Positions 35,529 through 44,916 of a DNA stretch of 64,000 bases are shown piece by piece; position 1 is the first letter of the stretch; each line of letters begins with the position of its first letter. The DNA is from Paenibacillus sp. OK003. Its GTDB lineage: Bacteria; Bacillota; Bacilli; Paenibacillales; Paenibacillaceae. The DNA is taken from NCBI RefSeq assembly GCF_900109515.1, contig NZ_FOBD01000001.1, positions 1 through 64,000 of the forward strand, written 5' to 3'. Position numbers and translations under genes: made by a program. A model generated the notes under the pieces. That model saw only the letters and a program-made list of their open reading frames with translations. It made no database searches and was not told where the DNA came from.

Positions 35529-37556
35529 TTATTTCATTTCAAGCAGCTGCACACCACGGCCTTCAATCTCGATCGTACCTGAAAGAGACCGATCTGTGAG
35601 CAAATCATGAGCCTCAGCTTTGCCCAAATCATAGGATTGAGCGGTAGCATTGTGATTCATGACAAACAGGTACTGTTGTCCATCCTTGGTACGAGAAGTC
35701 ACTTCGACACCTTCCGGAGTATCCAGAAGAGAAGCAATATGTTTGGCTGCAGCCAGTTGTCCCAGCAAGCCGTCCAGGAATCGATCTTCCGGATCGGAAG
35801 CTACGTACCAGGCTTCACCTTGACCAAATGTGTTACGGGTTACCACAGGCATGCCTTTGTAGAAGTCGTCTCCATACTCGGCAATGATGTCTGCACCTTC
35901 ACTGTGCAGCAAGTCACACAACATGCCGCAACCATAGTCTCCTTTAAGATCGCCATAAGCTTCTTTCATGACCATACGGTTTTTTTGCTCAGGCAGCAGG
36001 GCATCAATTTCTTCGACCCAGATACCGAGCAGTTTGCGAAGTTCGCCAGGATAACCGCCGGTTGTTACGATGTCACTCTCATTGACGATCCCACTGAAGA
36101 AGGTTGTCAGGAATGTACCGCCTGCTTCAACGAACTTCTCCAGTTTGGCCGCAAAGCCTGGTTTAACCATATAGAGTACCGGAGCGAGCACGATGTCGTA
36201 TTTGCTGATATCCGTATCCACACTAACGATGTCCACCTGAATGTTGCGGCGGAAGAAGGCAGCGTAGTATTTGTGAATTTGATCTACATAGTTCAGAGCA
36301 ACGGTAGGTCCGCTGGATTTCTCGATCGCCCACCAGTTTTCCCAGTCAAACACAATAGCCACTTTGGCGTCCACGGCAGCATCCAGCGTTTTGTCGCCCA
36401 GCAACTGTAATTCCTTGCCCAGCTCCGCGACTTCCCGGAATACACGGGTATGTTCATGACCGACATGTTCAATGACTGCACCGTGATATTTCTCGCAAGC
36501 GCCGACAGAACGGCGGAGCTGGAAGAACATGATCGTATCCGCGCCATGGGCAACGGACTGGTAGCTCCACAGGCGCATTACGCCGGGGCGTTTCAATGAG
36601 TTATAAGGCTGCCAGTTCTGCTGGCTTGGTGTCTGCTCCATGAGCATGAACGGCTGTCCGTCCTTCAATCCACGCATCAGATCATGAGCCATAGCTGTGA
36701 AACTCACCGGAGTCGCAAGACCCGGGTAGCTGTCCCAGGAGACGATATCCATATATTTGGCCCATTTGAAATAGTCCAGCTGTTTGAAAAATCCCATCAG
36801 ATTGGTCGTAACGACCGAATCCGGGATATGTTTTTTGATCGCATCATATTCCAGACGGTAACAATCGAGCATACTGTCGGAGTTGAAGCGGGAGTAATCA
36901 AGCGAGATGCCCTGGAAGGTGGAATTGTTGTTTCCCCAGTGCTCGCTCAGATTACTCGGCAGTACAATCTCATCCCAATCGTAGAATGTATGCCCCCAGA
37001 AATTGGTGTTCCATGCTTTGTTGAGCTGCTCCAGGGTCTGATAACGTTCTTTGAGATACACACGGAACGCTTTCTCGCAGTTATCACAATAACAGTCGCC
37101 ACCATATTCATTGGAGATATGCCATACAAGCACAGCCGGGTGATCCTTGTAACGTTCCGCCAGCTTGTCTGCAATTTTCTCGGAGTATTTGCGGTAAGTA
37201 GGGCTGTTCGGACAGGAATTATGCCGTCCACCGAATTTGCGTTTACGTCCATCGGCATCCACACGCAGAACATCCGGGTATTTCTTCGCCATCCACGCTG
37301 GATGGGCAGCAGTGCTTGTCGCGAGGCAAATGTAAACGCCGCTTTCATAGAGACTGTTAATTAACTGGTCGAGTCCTTCAAAATGATAAGTGACTTCATC
37401 AGGCTGAATCAGTGCCCATGAAAATACGTTGATGGTCGCAATATCAATACCTGCCAATTGGAACATGCGCAGATCTTCAAGATGAGTCTCATGATCCCAT
37501 TGTTCAGGGTTATAGTCGCCGCCGTAGAACATTTTGGGTAACTTGCTGTTAATCAA
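35529..37556 (-). CDS. GH42 beta-galactosidase
   Basis: Retaining glycosidase releasing terminal beta-galactose, cytoplasmic (no signal peptide). It has 675 residues, normal for the family. Start is TTG 37556 with AGAGGTG 7 bases before. The barrel domain (about 10-390) begins with GGDYNPEQW; acid/base Glu150 in ISNEYGG and nucleophile Glu307 in LMEQTPSQQNW. A zinc-type Cys cluster CYCDNC lies near 154-159, joined by an earlier Cys in NSCPNSP. A glutaminase-like trimerisation domain and a small beta domain follow. It is divergent from an AraC gene, its likely regulator. Physiological substrates may be galactan or xyloglucan side-chain galactosides. Confidence 0.95.
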   Translation of the reverse strand: MINSKLPKMFYGGDYNPEQWDHETHLEDLRMFQLAGIDIATINVFSWALIQPDEVTYHFEGLDQLINSLYESGVYICLATSTAAHPAWMAKKYPDVLRVDADGRKRKFGGRHNSCPNSPTYRKYSEKIADKLAERYKDHPAVLVWHISNEYGGDCYCDNCEKAFRVYLKERYQTLEQLNKAWNTNFWGHTFYDWDEIVLPSNLSEHWGNNNSTFQGISLDYSRFNSDSMLDCYRLEYDAIKKHIPDSVVTTNLMGFFKQLDYFKWAKYMDIVSWDSYPGLATPVSFTAMAHDLMRGLKDGQPFMLMEQTPSQQNWQPYNSLKRPGVMRLWSYQSVAHGADTIMFFQLRRSVGACEKYHGAVIEHVGHEHTRVFREVAELGKELQLLGDKTLDAAVDAKVAIVFDWENWWAIEKSSGPTVALNYVDQIHKYYAAFFRRNIQVDIVSVDTDISKYDIVLAPVLYMVKPGFAAKLEKFVEAGGTFLTTFFSGIVNESDIVTTGGYPGELRKLLGIWVEEIDALLPEQKNRMVMKEAYGDLKGDYGCGMLCDLLHSEGADIIAEYGDDFYKGMPVVTRNTFGQGEAWYVASDPEDRFLDGLLGQLAAAKHIASLLDTPEGVEVTSRTKDGQQYLFVMNHNATAQSYDLGKAEAHDLLTDRSLSGTIEIEGRGVQLLEMK

Positions 37557-37688
37557 ATGTGTTCACCTCTTGTATAAGAATAAATCTATACTATATGATG
37601 GATATGACTTTTAAAATATAAGAAAAGTATTGAGACATATAAGAATATGGAACTGCAAATTTTTTTCTGTTCAAAGGAGAGAATCCCT

Positions 37689-38522
37689 ATGCTCATCACA
37701 TCTGATCATCGGCGCTACTTTATGACCCCACGGGATCAACCGCTTCCGCTCTACATTGAGAGTATAGGATATAACGGCAATCAGGAGAATGTGTACAGAC
37801 CAGCCGGATATCCTTGTTATCACTGGCTTCAGACGGTGAAGGGAGCTGGAGAGTTCAGATTTGCAGGTTCAACTCTACTGCTGGAGGAGACATCCGGCAT
37901 TTTGCTGCCGCCGAATGAGCCGCACGAGTATGTTCGCTCGCAAGGAGAGTGGGAGACTCTTTACATTACATTTGGAGGCTCCCAGTGCCCGGCCATTACA
38001 GAGTCGCTTGGTTTGGGGGAGGCAGCCCTACACCAGTGGGACGCAGAGAGCCCGCTTGAATATTATGGCAGGGAAGTGCTGGATTCCATCAGCAGCGACC
38101 AGGATTTATCCGGCTTGGAAGCGTCAGCGGACATGTACCGATTTCTGATTTTGCTCAAAAAACATGGCATGACAGGCAGTCGCTCTTCGATCTCCCATGC
38201 CGTGGAACGGCTGGCTCCGTTAATTTCATTCATGAATGAACATTATGCCGATCCCGAAATCGGCCTAGAACAGATGGCTGCCATACCAGGCATTACGCCT
38301 AGGCATATGAATACCCTTTTCAAACAATCCTTTGGCATGACCGCCTACAGTTATTTCATCCTCCTCCGTATTCGCAAATCAAAAGAATGGATGACAGGGG
38401 ACAGCAAACTAACTGTCAAGGAAACGGCAGCGAAGGTGGGTTTTCGGGATGCAAGTCATTTTGTGGCTACTTTTCGGCGGATTGAGGGCGTAACTCCGGA
38501 GCAGTATCGAACGTTATATTAA
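37689..38522 (+). CDS. AraC-family regulator divergent from the GH42 gene
   Basis: Regulator of 277 residues from ATG 37689 (AAAGGAGAG upstream; frame open from 37647). The N-terminal AraC ligand-binding cupin has YPCYHWLQTVKGAGEF and GILLPPNEPHEY; the C-terminal double HTH domain (about 180-277) has LEQMAAIPGITPRHMNTLFKQ and VKETAAKVGFRDASHFVATFRR, then GVTPEQYR. The 132-base spacer to the GH42 gene implies shared control of galactoside use. Confidence 0.9.
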   Translation: MLITSDHRRYFMTPRDQPLPLYIESIGYNGNQENVYRPAGYPCYHWLQTVKGAGEFRFAGSTLLLEETSGILLPPNEPHEYVRSQGEWETLYITFGGSQCPAITESLGLGEAALHQWDAESPLEYYGREVLDSISSDQDLSGLEASADMYRFLILLKKHGMTGSRSSISHAVERLAPLISFMNEHYADPEIGLEQMAAIPGITPRHMNTLFKQSFGMTAYSYFILLRIRKSKEWMTGDSKLTVKETAAKVGFRDASHFVATFRRIEGVTPEQYRTLY

Positions 38523-38682
38523 TCATTCAGAGTTAAAAATGTGCTATAAAACACTGTTCAAGCACGAGGATTCCGTGTAACTTGTTACAAATTGAACAAA
38601 AAGTGATGCCAGGAAGGTATTGATGCGCAAGGGTGCTACCCGTTATGATGATATCGAATTCCTTAGATTGGAAATGGACTAT

Positions 38683-38700
38683 ACGGATCAACGTATCCGT
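38683..38700. repeat. Inverted repeat before the esterase cassette
   Basis: ACGGAT-N6-ATCCGT directly upstream of the first esterase gene, about 23 bases before its GTG. Possible operator; no clear promoter boxes alongside. The remaining 38523-38682 shows nothing I can name. Confidence 0.35.
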
Positions 38701-38723
38701 TCAACTTAGAGAGGATGATAGAA

Positions 38724-39512
38724 GTGACAACAACTATACCATTATGGGACCATGCAGCGCCTTATGCGGCCAAGGGTCATGAAGATGAAATGCCCCATCT
38801 GATTCCATTTATTCAGCCCGGTTCCGAGAGCGCTGTCATTATCTGTCCGGGTGGGGGCTATGGATTTTTGGCCGATCATGAAGGAGCTCCAATCGCTGAA
38901 TTGTTGAACCGTGCTGGAATTAGCGCATTTGTGCTGAAATACCGTGTGGCGCCTCACCAGCATCCGGCACCCATGACAGATGGTCAGCGTGCGATTCGTT
39001 ATGTACGGGCTCATGCTGAGCAATATGGCATTCAGCCTTCCAAAATTGCCGTGCTTGGTTTCTCGGCAGGTGGTCATCTTACAGCCACGTTGGGAACCTT
39101 GTATGACGAGGGTCAAACTGATCATGATGACCCTATCGAACGGGAGAGTTCACGCCCGGATCGGGTAATTCTCTGTTATCCGGTGATTACGATGGAGTCC
39201 TATGGACATGCCGGTTCTCGTGAAAATCTGCTTGGGCCAGATGTGTCTGCTGAACAGATCAAGGCCTTTAGTGCGGAGCAGCAGGTGAAAGCGGACGCTC
39301 CTGAAGCGTTCATCTGGCATACGAGTGATGATCAGGCTGTCCCTGTGGAGAACAGTTTGCGTTACGCGCTCGCCCTGGGTGCACACGGCATTCCCTATGA
39401 TTTGCATGTATTTGAAAAAGGTTCACATGGTTTGGGATTGGCAGAGGATGACCATGCCGTTCGGGCGTGGTCTGACCTTTGCCTGACCTGGCTTAAGAAT
39501 CAAGGGTGGTAA
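38724..39512 (+). CDS. Alpha/beta hydrolase, carbohydrate esterase-like
   Basis: Cytoplasmic serine esterase of 262 residues. GTG 38724 has AGAGAGG 9 bases upstream; the ATG at 38715 abuts that site and is unlikely. The oxyanion motif is CPGGGY (HGGG-like) near 49, the nucleophile Ser lies in GFSAGGH near 114, acid Asp in SDDQAVP and His in GSHGLG. It resembles the xylan/acetyl esterase and BD-FAE group (esterase/lipase next to xylanases). It is the first of three same-strand genes with an acetylxylan esterase and an SMP-30 protein, supporting de-esterification of hemicellulose oligomers. Confidence 0.85.
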   Translation: MTTTIPLWDHAAPYAAKGHEDEMPHLIPFIQPGSESAVIICPGGGYGFLADHEGAPIAELLNRAGISAFVLKYRVAPHQHPAPMTDGQRAIRYVRAHAEQYGIQPSKIAVLGFSAGGHLTATLGTLYDEGQTDHDDPIERESSRPDRVILCYPVITMESYGHAGSRENLLGPDVSAEQIKAFSAEQQVKADAPEAFIWHTSDDQAVPVENSLRYALALGAHGIPYDLHVFEKGSHGLGLAEDDHAVRAWSDLCLTWLKNQGW

Positions 39513-39611
39513 CACGGCACCTTGCTGATCTATTTCTTTCCTGAATATGAAATATGAATACGAGTGATCTCACATATTTTAACGCTGATGAGAGCGAAGG
39601 AGAAAACGACA

Positions 39612-40274
39612 ATGAAATTGCAAAAGAATGATAAGCTGCTTTTTATCGGAGATTCAATCACAGATTGTGGACGTGAACATCCTGTCGGTGAAGGAAGTGC
39701 TGGACTGGGACATGGCTATGTGGCGCAAGTGTATGCCTTGCTGCGTTCCATCTACCCAGAATTGATGCTGCGGATTCAGAATGTGGGTAACAGTGGAAAT
39801 ACAATCCGTGATTTGAAGCAGCGCTGGGACCGGGATGTGCTTGATCTCAAACCGGACTGGTTAACGATTATGATCGGGATTAATGATGTATGGCGGCAAT
39901 TTGACAATCCGTTATCTACGGACTCGCAAGTTTTCCTGGAGGAGTATGAATCCACACTTCGTGATCTGGTTGCTTCTGTTCGTCCGGGGTTGAAGGGACT
40001 TGTTCTGATGTCTCCTTATTATTTGGAAGCCAATCCGGAAGATCCGATGCGGGCTACGATGGATATATACGGTGAAGCTGTTCGCAGAGTAGCCGCAGAA
40101 TATAATGCCATTTTCGTGGATACACAGGCTGCATTTACTCCATTCTGGGATCATTTCTATACGTCTGTGCTGACTTATGACCGTGTTCATCCCGATGCAA
40201 CAGGCCATATGGTGCTTTCCAAAGCATTCCTGGATGCCATTGGTTTCGAATGGTCAGGCGGCGTCAAATCTTAA
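39612..40274 (+). CDS. SGNH acetylxylan esterase, Axe2-like
   Basis: Removes O-acetyl groups from xylo-oligosaccharides inside the cell. From ATG 39612 (after AAGGAG; the open frame begins at 39564) it has 220 residues. Ser15 in FIGDSITDCG, GNSGNT, MIGINDVWRQ and Asp190/His193 in YDRVHPDATGH correspond almost position for position to the SGNH triad of Geobacillus Axe2 (Ser15, Asp191, His194). The long identity-like stretch around DWLTIMIGIND makes the family assignment firm. It is followed 15 bases later by the SMP-30 gene. Confidence 0.92.
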   Translation: MKLQKNDKLLFIGDSITDCGREHPVGEGSAGLGHGYVAQVYALLRSIYPELMLRIQNVGNSGNTIRDLKQRWDRDVLDLKPDWLTIMIGINDVWRQFDNPLSTDSQVFLEEYESTLRDLVASVRPGLKGLVLMSPYYLEANPEDPMRATMDIYGEAVRRVAAEYNAIFVDTQAAFTPFWDHFYTSVLTYDRVHPDATGHMVLSKAFLDAIGFEWSGGVKS

Positions 40275-40289
40275 AAAGGACGTGATGGC

Positions 40290-41186
40290 ATGAGCGACTT
40301 GAACATTGCAGTACATACCCCGGCGCTGCTGGGCGAAGGTCCAAGCTGGGATGCTGAGCACAATCGATTATTATGGGTGGACATTGAAAGCTACAAGATT
40401 CATGTATACATTCCGGCTACAGGCGAGGATCGGACTTATGATGTTGGTCAGCATGTAGGTGCGGTTGTGCCATACCACGGTGATGAGGTTGTTGTTGCTT
40501 TGCGCAATGGCTTCCATACCTATCACTTGCTCACAGGAGAGTTGCAGCCGATTGAAGATCCGGAGAAAGGCAAGGACAACAACCGTTTTAATGACGGGAA
40601 GTGTGACGCGCTCGGCCGGTTCTGGGCAGGGACGATGAGCATCAACAATGAAAGTAAGGCGGGGGCATTTTATTGCCTGGAGGAAGGACAGCCTGTTCGA
40701 ACGTTGTTCAGGGATGTATCTACATCCAACGGCTTGGGCTGGAGCCCGGATCAACAGAAGATGTATTACATTGATACGCCGACACGATCCATTGACCGTT
40801 TTGATTTTGATCTGGCTGCTGGAGAAATATCGAGCCGCACAAGTGTAATTGCTATACCGGAGGAATATGGCTTTCCGGATGGAATGACTGTAGACAGTGA
40901 GGGGATGCTGTGGGTTGCCCACTGGGGCGGAGGAAGAGTCACTCGCTGGAATCCGCATACAGCTGAACTGCTGCAACAGATTGAGGTACCCGCAGATCAG
41001 GTGACCTCCTGCTGTTTCGGAGGACCTGATTTGGAGGACTTATACATTACGACTGCCCGAATTGGTATTGGGGAAGAGCGGCTGACGGAGACGCCGAATG
41101 CTGGATCACTATTTGTGATCAGACCGGGTGTGAAAGGGCAGAAAACCTACGCGTTTGGCGGGGGAGCACAGTTGGATACAAAATAA
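40290..41186 (+). CDS. SMP-30/gluconolactonase-family lactonase
   Basis: Calcium- or zinc-dependent six-bladed propeller that hydrolyses sugar lactones. It has 298 residues. Metal-ligand motifs are visible: Glu in LGEGPSWD (about 15), Asn in FNDGKCDALGRFWAGTM (about 100), Asn in STSNGLGWS (about 149) and Asp in GFPDGMTVDSEGMLWV (about 200). The substrate may be xylono-, galactono- or glucono-lactone from oxidative sugar use. It is the last gene of the esterase cassette and is followed by a strong terminator. Confidence 0.9.
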   Translation: MSDLNIAVHTPALLGEGPSWDAEHNRLLWVDIESYKIHVYIPATGEDRTYDVGQHVGAVVPYHGDEVVVALRNGFHTYHLLTGELQPIEDPEKGKDNNRFNDGKCDALGRFWAGTMSINNESKAGAFYCLEEGQPVRTLFRDVSTSNGLGWSPDQQKMYYIDTPTRSIDRFDFDLAAGEISSRTSVIAIPEEYGFPDGMTVDSEGMLWVAHWGGGRVTRWNPHTAELLQQIEVPADQVTSCCFGGPDLEDLYITTARIGIGEERLTETPNAGSLFVIRPGVKGQKTYAFGGGAQLDTK

Positions 41187-41244
41187 TGAAGGACCGTGTT
41201 ACTGGAACTGTGTTCTTCATTTATTAAAATATTTATCAATGGAG

Positions 41245-41276
41245 AAGGGTGCTGGTTTAAACAGCATCCTTTTTTG
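41245..41276 (+). terminator. Terminator of the esterase-lactonase cassette
   Basis: AAGGGTGCTG (41245-41254) pairs with CAGCATCCTT (41262-41271), followed by a T-run. Confidence 0.9.
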
Positions 41277-41403
41277 TGTTTTCAGATGCGAGATGCAGAA
41301 AAAAATTACAAAAAATAGAATTTGGGCAGGAGGGGTTTTTGTATTGCCATCGAATGTTATTTATTGAAAGTTTAGTCCAATCCTTGGCAAACGAAATCGA
41401 TTT

Positions 41404-41418
41404 ATGAAAGCGTTTTAT
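41404..41418 (+). promoter_or_regulatory. Candidate cre (CcpA) site upstream of the GH74 gene
   Basis: ATGAAAGCGTTTTAT matches WTGNAANCGNWNNCW at all but one defined position (A for the last C). It lies about 130 bases before the xyloglucanase start. Confidence 0.5.
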
Positions 41419-41548
41419 AAATTGGAGAGGAGGTGGGGCTGGTTGCCTGTTCCATTGCATTAAATGTTTGATACTGCACTCATCAACATGATGACACAGC
41501 GGAGTTTGCCGGATGCGATGAACATATTGAAGAGGAGGCTAAGTCATT

Positions 41549-44500
41549 ATGAAAACGTTTTTTCGAAACCTGCGGGTGATGAGTTTGACGGTTGCCGTTG
41601 CAGCAGTTTCACTGGGGGTGCTCGCTGGCACAACGGATGCGGCACCGAGTGATTCATACCAGTGGAAAAATGTCGTGACCGGGGCGGGTGGCGGTTTTGT
41701 GCCGGGGATTATTTTCAATGAGTCAGAGAAGGATTTGATCTATGCCCGGACGGATATTGGGGGAGCCTATCGCTGGAATCCTGCAAATGAGAGTTGGATT
41801 CCGCTCACCGATTTTGTCGGCTGGGATGACTGGAACAAAAACGGTGTCGATGCGCTGGCAACAGACCCGGTTGATCCGAATCGAGTGTATATGGCTGTCG
41901 GCACGTACACGAATTCATGGGACAAAAACAACGGCTCCATCCTGCGTTCTACGGACCGAGGTGACACTTGGCAGACAACCACTCTTCCGTTCAAAGTCGG
42001 CGGTAACATGCCGGGACGATCCATGGGGGAACGCCTGACCGTTGATCCGAATAAAAATAGCATTTTGTATTTTGGTGCACGCAGTGGCAACGGACTCTGG
42101 AAAAGTACGGATTACGGCGTAACCTGGAACAAAGTAACGAGCTTCCCGAATCCGGGCACGTATGTGGAGGACCCGTCTTATGAGTATACCAGTGACATCG
42201 TAGGTCTTTCCTGGATCACGTTTGACAAATCAACAGGTTCTGCTGGACAGGCAACACAGACCATCTATGTCGGGGTAGCCGACAAAAATCAAAGCATATA
42301 CCGCAGTACGAATGGAGGCACAACGTGGAGCGCTGTTGCTGGACAGCCTACAGGTTATTTACCTCATCACGGGGAACTGGACGCCAATGGAAATCTCTAT
42401 ATCTCTTACAGCGATGGTGCAGGTCCTTATGATGGGGAAAAGGGAGACCTTTGGAAATTCAATACGACTACAGGGGTATGGACGAACATTAGTCCGGTAC
42501 CAAGCAGCAGCTCGGACAATTATTTTGGATACGGTGGATTGGCTGTAGATGCCCAGCATCCCGGTACATTGATGGTAGCAACCCTCAACTCCTGGTGGCC
42601 TGACGCGAATCTGTTCCGCAGTACGGACAGTGGAGCTACGTGGACCCGCATCTGGGAATTTGAAGGATACCCTAACCGTAAAATGCGCTATACACAGGAT
42701 ATTTCGGTCGCTCCTTGGTTGACGTTTGGGACGAATCCTGCACCGCCTGAAGTTTCTCCAAAGCTGGGCTGGATGATTGGCGATCTGGAGATAGATCCGT
42801 TTGACTCTGACCGTATGATGTATGGGACAGGTGCAACCATCTACGGCACGAAAAATCTGACAGACTGGGATGACGGCAACAAAATCAATATTTCAGTGAT
42901 GGCCAAAGGGGTCGAGGAGATCGCGGTTCTGGATCTGATCAGCCCGCCAAGCGGGGCACATTTGTTAAGTGGAGTAGGGGATGTCACGGGATTCCGTCAT
43001 AACGATCTGGATCAGGCCCCAGCTACGATGTTTACCAGCCCCAACTACGCTTCTACGGAAAGTCTGGATTTTGCAGAGTTAAGTCCGAATACCATGGTTC
43101 GTGTAGGGAAAGCAGACTACAGTGCTGATCCGAATGCAAAATCCATTGGTTTATCCAGCGACGGTGGGACCACATGGTATAAGGCGAACGCAGAGCCTGC
43201 CGGTACAACCGGAGGAGGGACTGTAGCTATCTCTGCAAATGGCAACCGACTTGTATGGAGCACGTCAGACAAGGGTGTGCATTATTCCACTGGCGGCAAC
43301 TCATGGACAGCGAGTGCAGGTATACCTGCACAGGCAAAAGTGATCTCTGATCGTGTGAATCCGAACAAATTCTATGGATTTGCTGCCGGTAAAGTCTATG
43401 TAAGCACCAATGGGGGTGCCTCCTTTACTGCATCTGCGGCTACTGGGCTTCCGGTAGAAGGAAATGCGGATCTGGACGCAGTTCCAGGTACGGAAGGCGA
43501 ACTTTGGTTTGCAGGCGGCAGTGAAGAGGACGGGCCATATGGTCTGTGGCATTCCACCGATTCAGGAGCGACCTTTACCAAACTTGCGAATGTGGAGGAA
43601 GCGGACAGCATCGGTTTTGGTAAAGCGGCACCTGGGCAGAATGTGGTCGCGCTGTACACGATTGCAAAGATCGACGGAACACGTGGATTTTTCCGTTCCG
43701 ATGACGGCGGGGCGAACTGGGTACGGATTAACGATAATCAGCATCAATATGCACGTGTGACCACGATTACAGGTGATCCACGTCTGTATGGAAGAGTGTA
43801 TCTGGGTACGAATGGACGGGGCATTTTATATGCTGACCGTATTGGTGGGAACAATGGCGGTGGAGAAGGTGGAGGCGAGACTCCGGTGACCAGTTCGTCC
43901 ATCACACCAGTGAATGCGGAATTTGACAAGAATACAGGCAATCAGGCAGATATTCCTGTAACGTTGACACTGAACGGAAACACGCTTAGTGCAATACGGA
44001 ATGGCAGTACAACGCTGGTTTCAGGTACGGATTACACAGTATCGGCCAATCAGGTTGTGTTGAGTAAAACCTATCTGGCTTCGTTGTCCAAGGGAAGCGC
44101 AGCGTTAACCTTCCATTTCAGTGCAGGCAATGATGCAATCCTGAATCTGACGCTCAAAGACACAACGGCTGTACCCGCTGGAGCTATTCGAATTGAGATG
44201 TATAATGGAACGACTTCAGCAACGGGGAACTCCATTAATCCCAAGATCAAATTAACGAATACAGGTACTTCGGCCATCAATCTTTCCGATGTCAAAATTC
44301 GTTACTATTATACGATCAATGGCGCTCAAGCCCAAAACTTTTTCTGTGACTGGGCAACAGCTGGAAACGACAATGTTACAGGCACGTTTAGTACGCTGCC
44401 CACTCCAGTGACCGGAGCAGATTCCATGCTGGAGATTGGCTTCAAAGCTTCTGCGGGTTCACTGGCAGCGGGGCAAAGTACTGAAATTCAGGCCCGTTTC

Positions 44501-44632
44501 TCCAAAACCGACTGGACCAACTACACTCAGACGGATGATTATTCGTTTGCTCCAAGTCAAACAGCCTATGCCGACTGGACCAAAGTAACGGGATATATTG
44601 CCGGAAGTCTTCAATGGGGTATTGAACCTTAG
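41549..44632 (+). CDS. Secreted GH74 xyloglucanase with X2 and CBM3 modules
   Basis: Inverting endo-xyloglucanase cutting the xyloglucan backbone outside the cell. The 1027 residues consist of a signal peptide (about 1-31: FFRNLR, hydrophobic core, ending DAAP), the tandem seven-bladed propeller GH74 domain (about 35-760, with repeated BNR-like S-T-D-x-G-x-T-W motifs), a Gly-rich linker (NNGGGEGGGE), an X2 immunoglobulin-like module (about 778-870), and a C-terminal CBM3 cellulose-binding module (about 880-1027). Asp69 in RTDIGGAYRW and Asp478 in GVGDVTGF match the catalytic pair of known GH74 enzymes. The GH74-X2-CBM3 order is known from other Paenibacillus xyloglucanases. The YesNM pair and sugar importer lie next to it. 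Confidence 0.96.
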   Translation: MKTFFRNLRVMSLTVAVAAVSLGVLAGTTDAAPSDSYQWKNVVTGAGGGFVPGIIFNESEKDLIYARTDIGGAYRWNPANESWIPLTDFVGWDDWNKNGVDALATDPVDPNRVYMAVGTYTNSWDKNNGSILRSTDRGDTWQTTTLPFKVGGNMPGRSMGERLTVDPNKNSILYFGARSGNGLWKSTDYGVTWNKVTSFPNPGTYVEDPSYEYTSDIVGLSWITFDKSTGSAGQATQTIYVGVADKNQSIYRSTNGGTTWSAVAGQPTGYLPHHGELDANGNLYISYSDGAGPYDGEKGDLWKFNTTTGVWTNISPVPSSSSDNYFGYGGLAVDAQHPGTLMVATLNSWWPDANLFRSTDSGATWTRIWEFEGYPNRKMRYTQDISVAPWLTFGTNPAPPEVSPKLGWMIGDLEIDPFDSDRMMYGTGATIYGTKNLTDWDDGNKINISVMAKGVEEIAVLDLISPPSGAHLLSGVGDVTGFRHNDLDQAPATMFTSPNYASTESLDFAELSPNTMVRVGKADYSADPNAKSIGLSSDGGTTWYKANAEPAGTTGGGTVAISANGNRLVWSTSDKGVHYSTGGNSWTASAGIPAQAKVISDRVNPNKFYGFAAGKVYVSTNGGASFTASAATGLPVEGNADLDAVPGTEGELWFAGGSEEDGPYGLWHSTDSGATFTKLANVEEADSIGFGKAAPGQNVVALYTIAKIDGTRGFFRSDDGGANWVRINDNQHQYARVTTITGDPRLYGRVYLGTNGRGILYADRIGGNNGGGEGGGETPVTSSSITPVNAEFDKNTGNQADIPVTLTLNGNTLSAIRNGSTTLVSGTDYTVSANQVVLSKTYLASLSKGSAALTFHFSAGNDAILNLTLKDTTAVPAGAIRIEMYNGTTSATGNSINPKIKLTNTGTSAINLSDVKIRYYYTINGAQAQNFFCDWATAGNDNVTGTFSTLPTPVTGADSMLEIGFKASAGSLAAGQSTEIQARFSKTDWTNYTQTDDYSFAPSQTAYADWTKVTGYIAGSLQWGIEP

Positions 44633-44678
44633 ACTTAAACTTGAAATGAAAGTTTGAGTTAATCTAAACGTACATCGA

Positions 44679-44735
44679 TAAGAAGTCCTGGCTCGCCGAA
44701 AATGATTCATGGCGGGCTGAGGCTTCTTATTTTGT
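44679..44735 (+). terminator. Terminator after the GH74 gene
   Basis: Twenty-base arms from 44679 and ending at 44730 (ATAAGAAG with CTTCTTAT, then CTCGCC with GGCGGG) form an almost continuous stem; TTTTG follows. Confidence 0.85.
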
Positions 44736-44742
44736 CGAAATA

Positions 44743-44754
44743 TAGTGTACACTA
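44743..44754. promoter_or_regulatory. Palindrome upstream of the YesN-type gene
   Basis: Perfect 12-base palindrome TAGTGTACACTA about 160 bases before the response regulator start. Candidate protein-binding site of unknown partner. Confidence 0.35.
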
Positions 44755-44916
44755 AAGAGAGTTTCCATTGCTTAAACGTTCGTTTTGAGATATAAAAAGA
44801 AGTACAAAACTTTTAAAATAATGTAACCGTTAACACGGGGAGGCCATTCTATCCGATATATGATGGTGTAACCTGTACAGACATAGATGAAAGATTAGAC
44901 AAGGGGGTCAAGGGTC

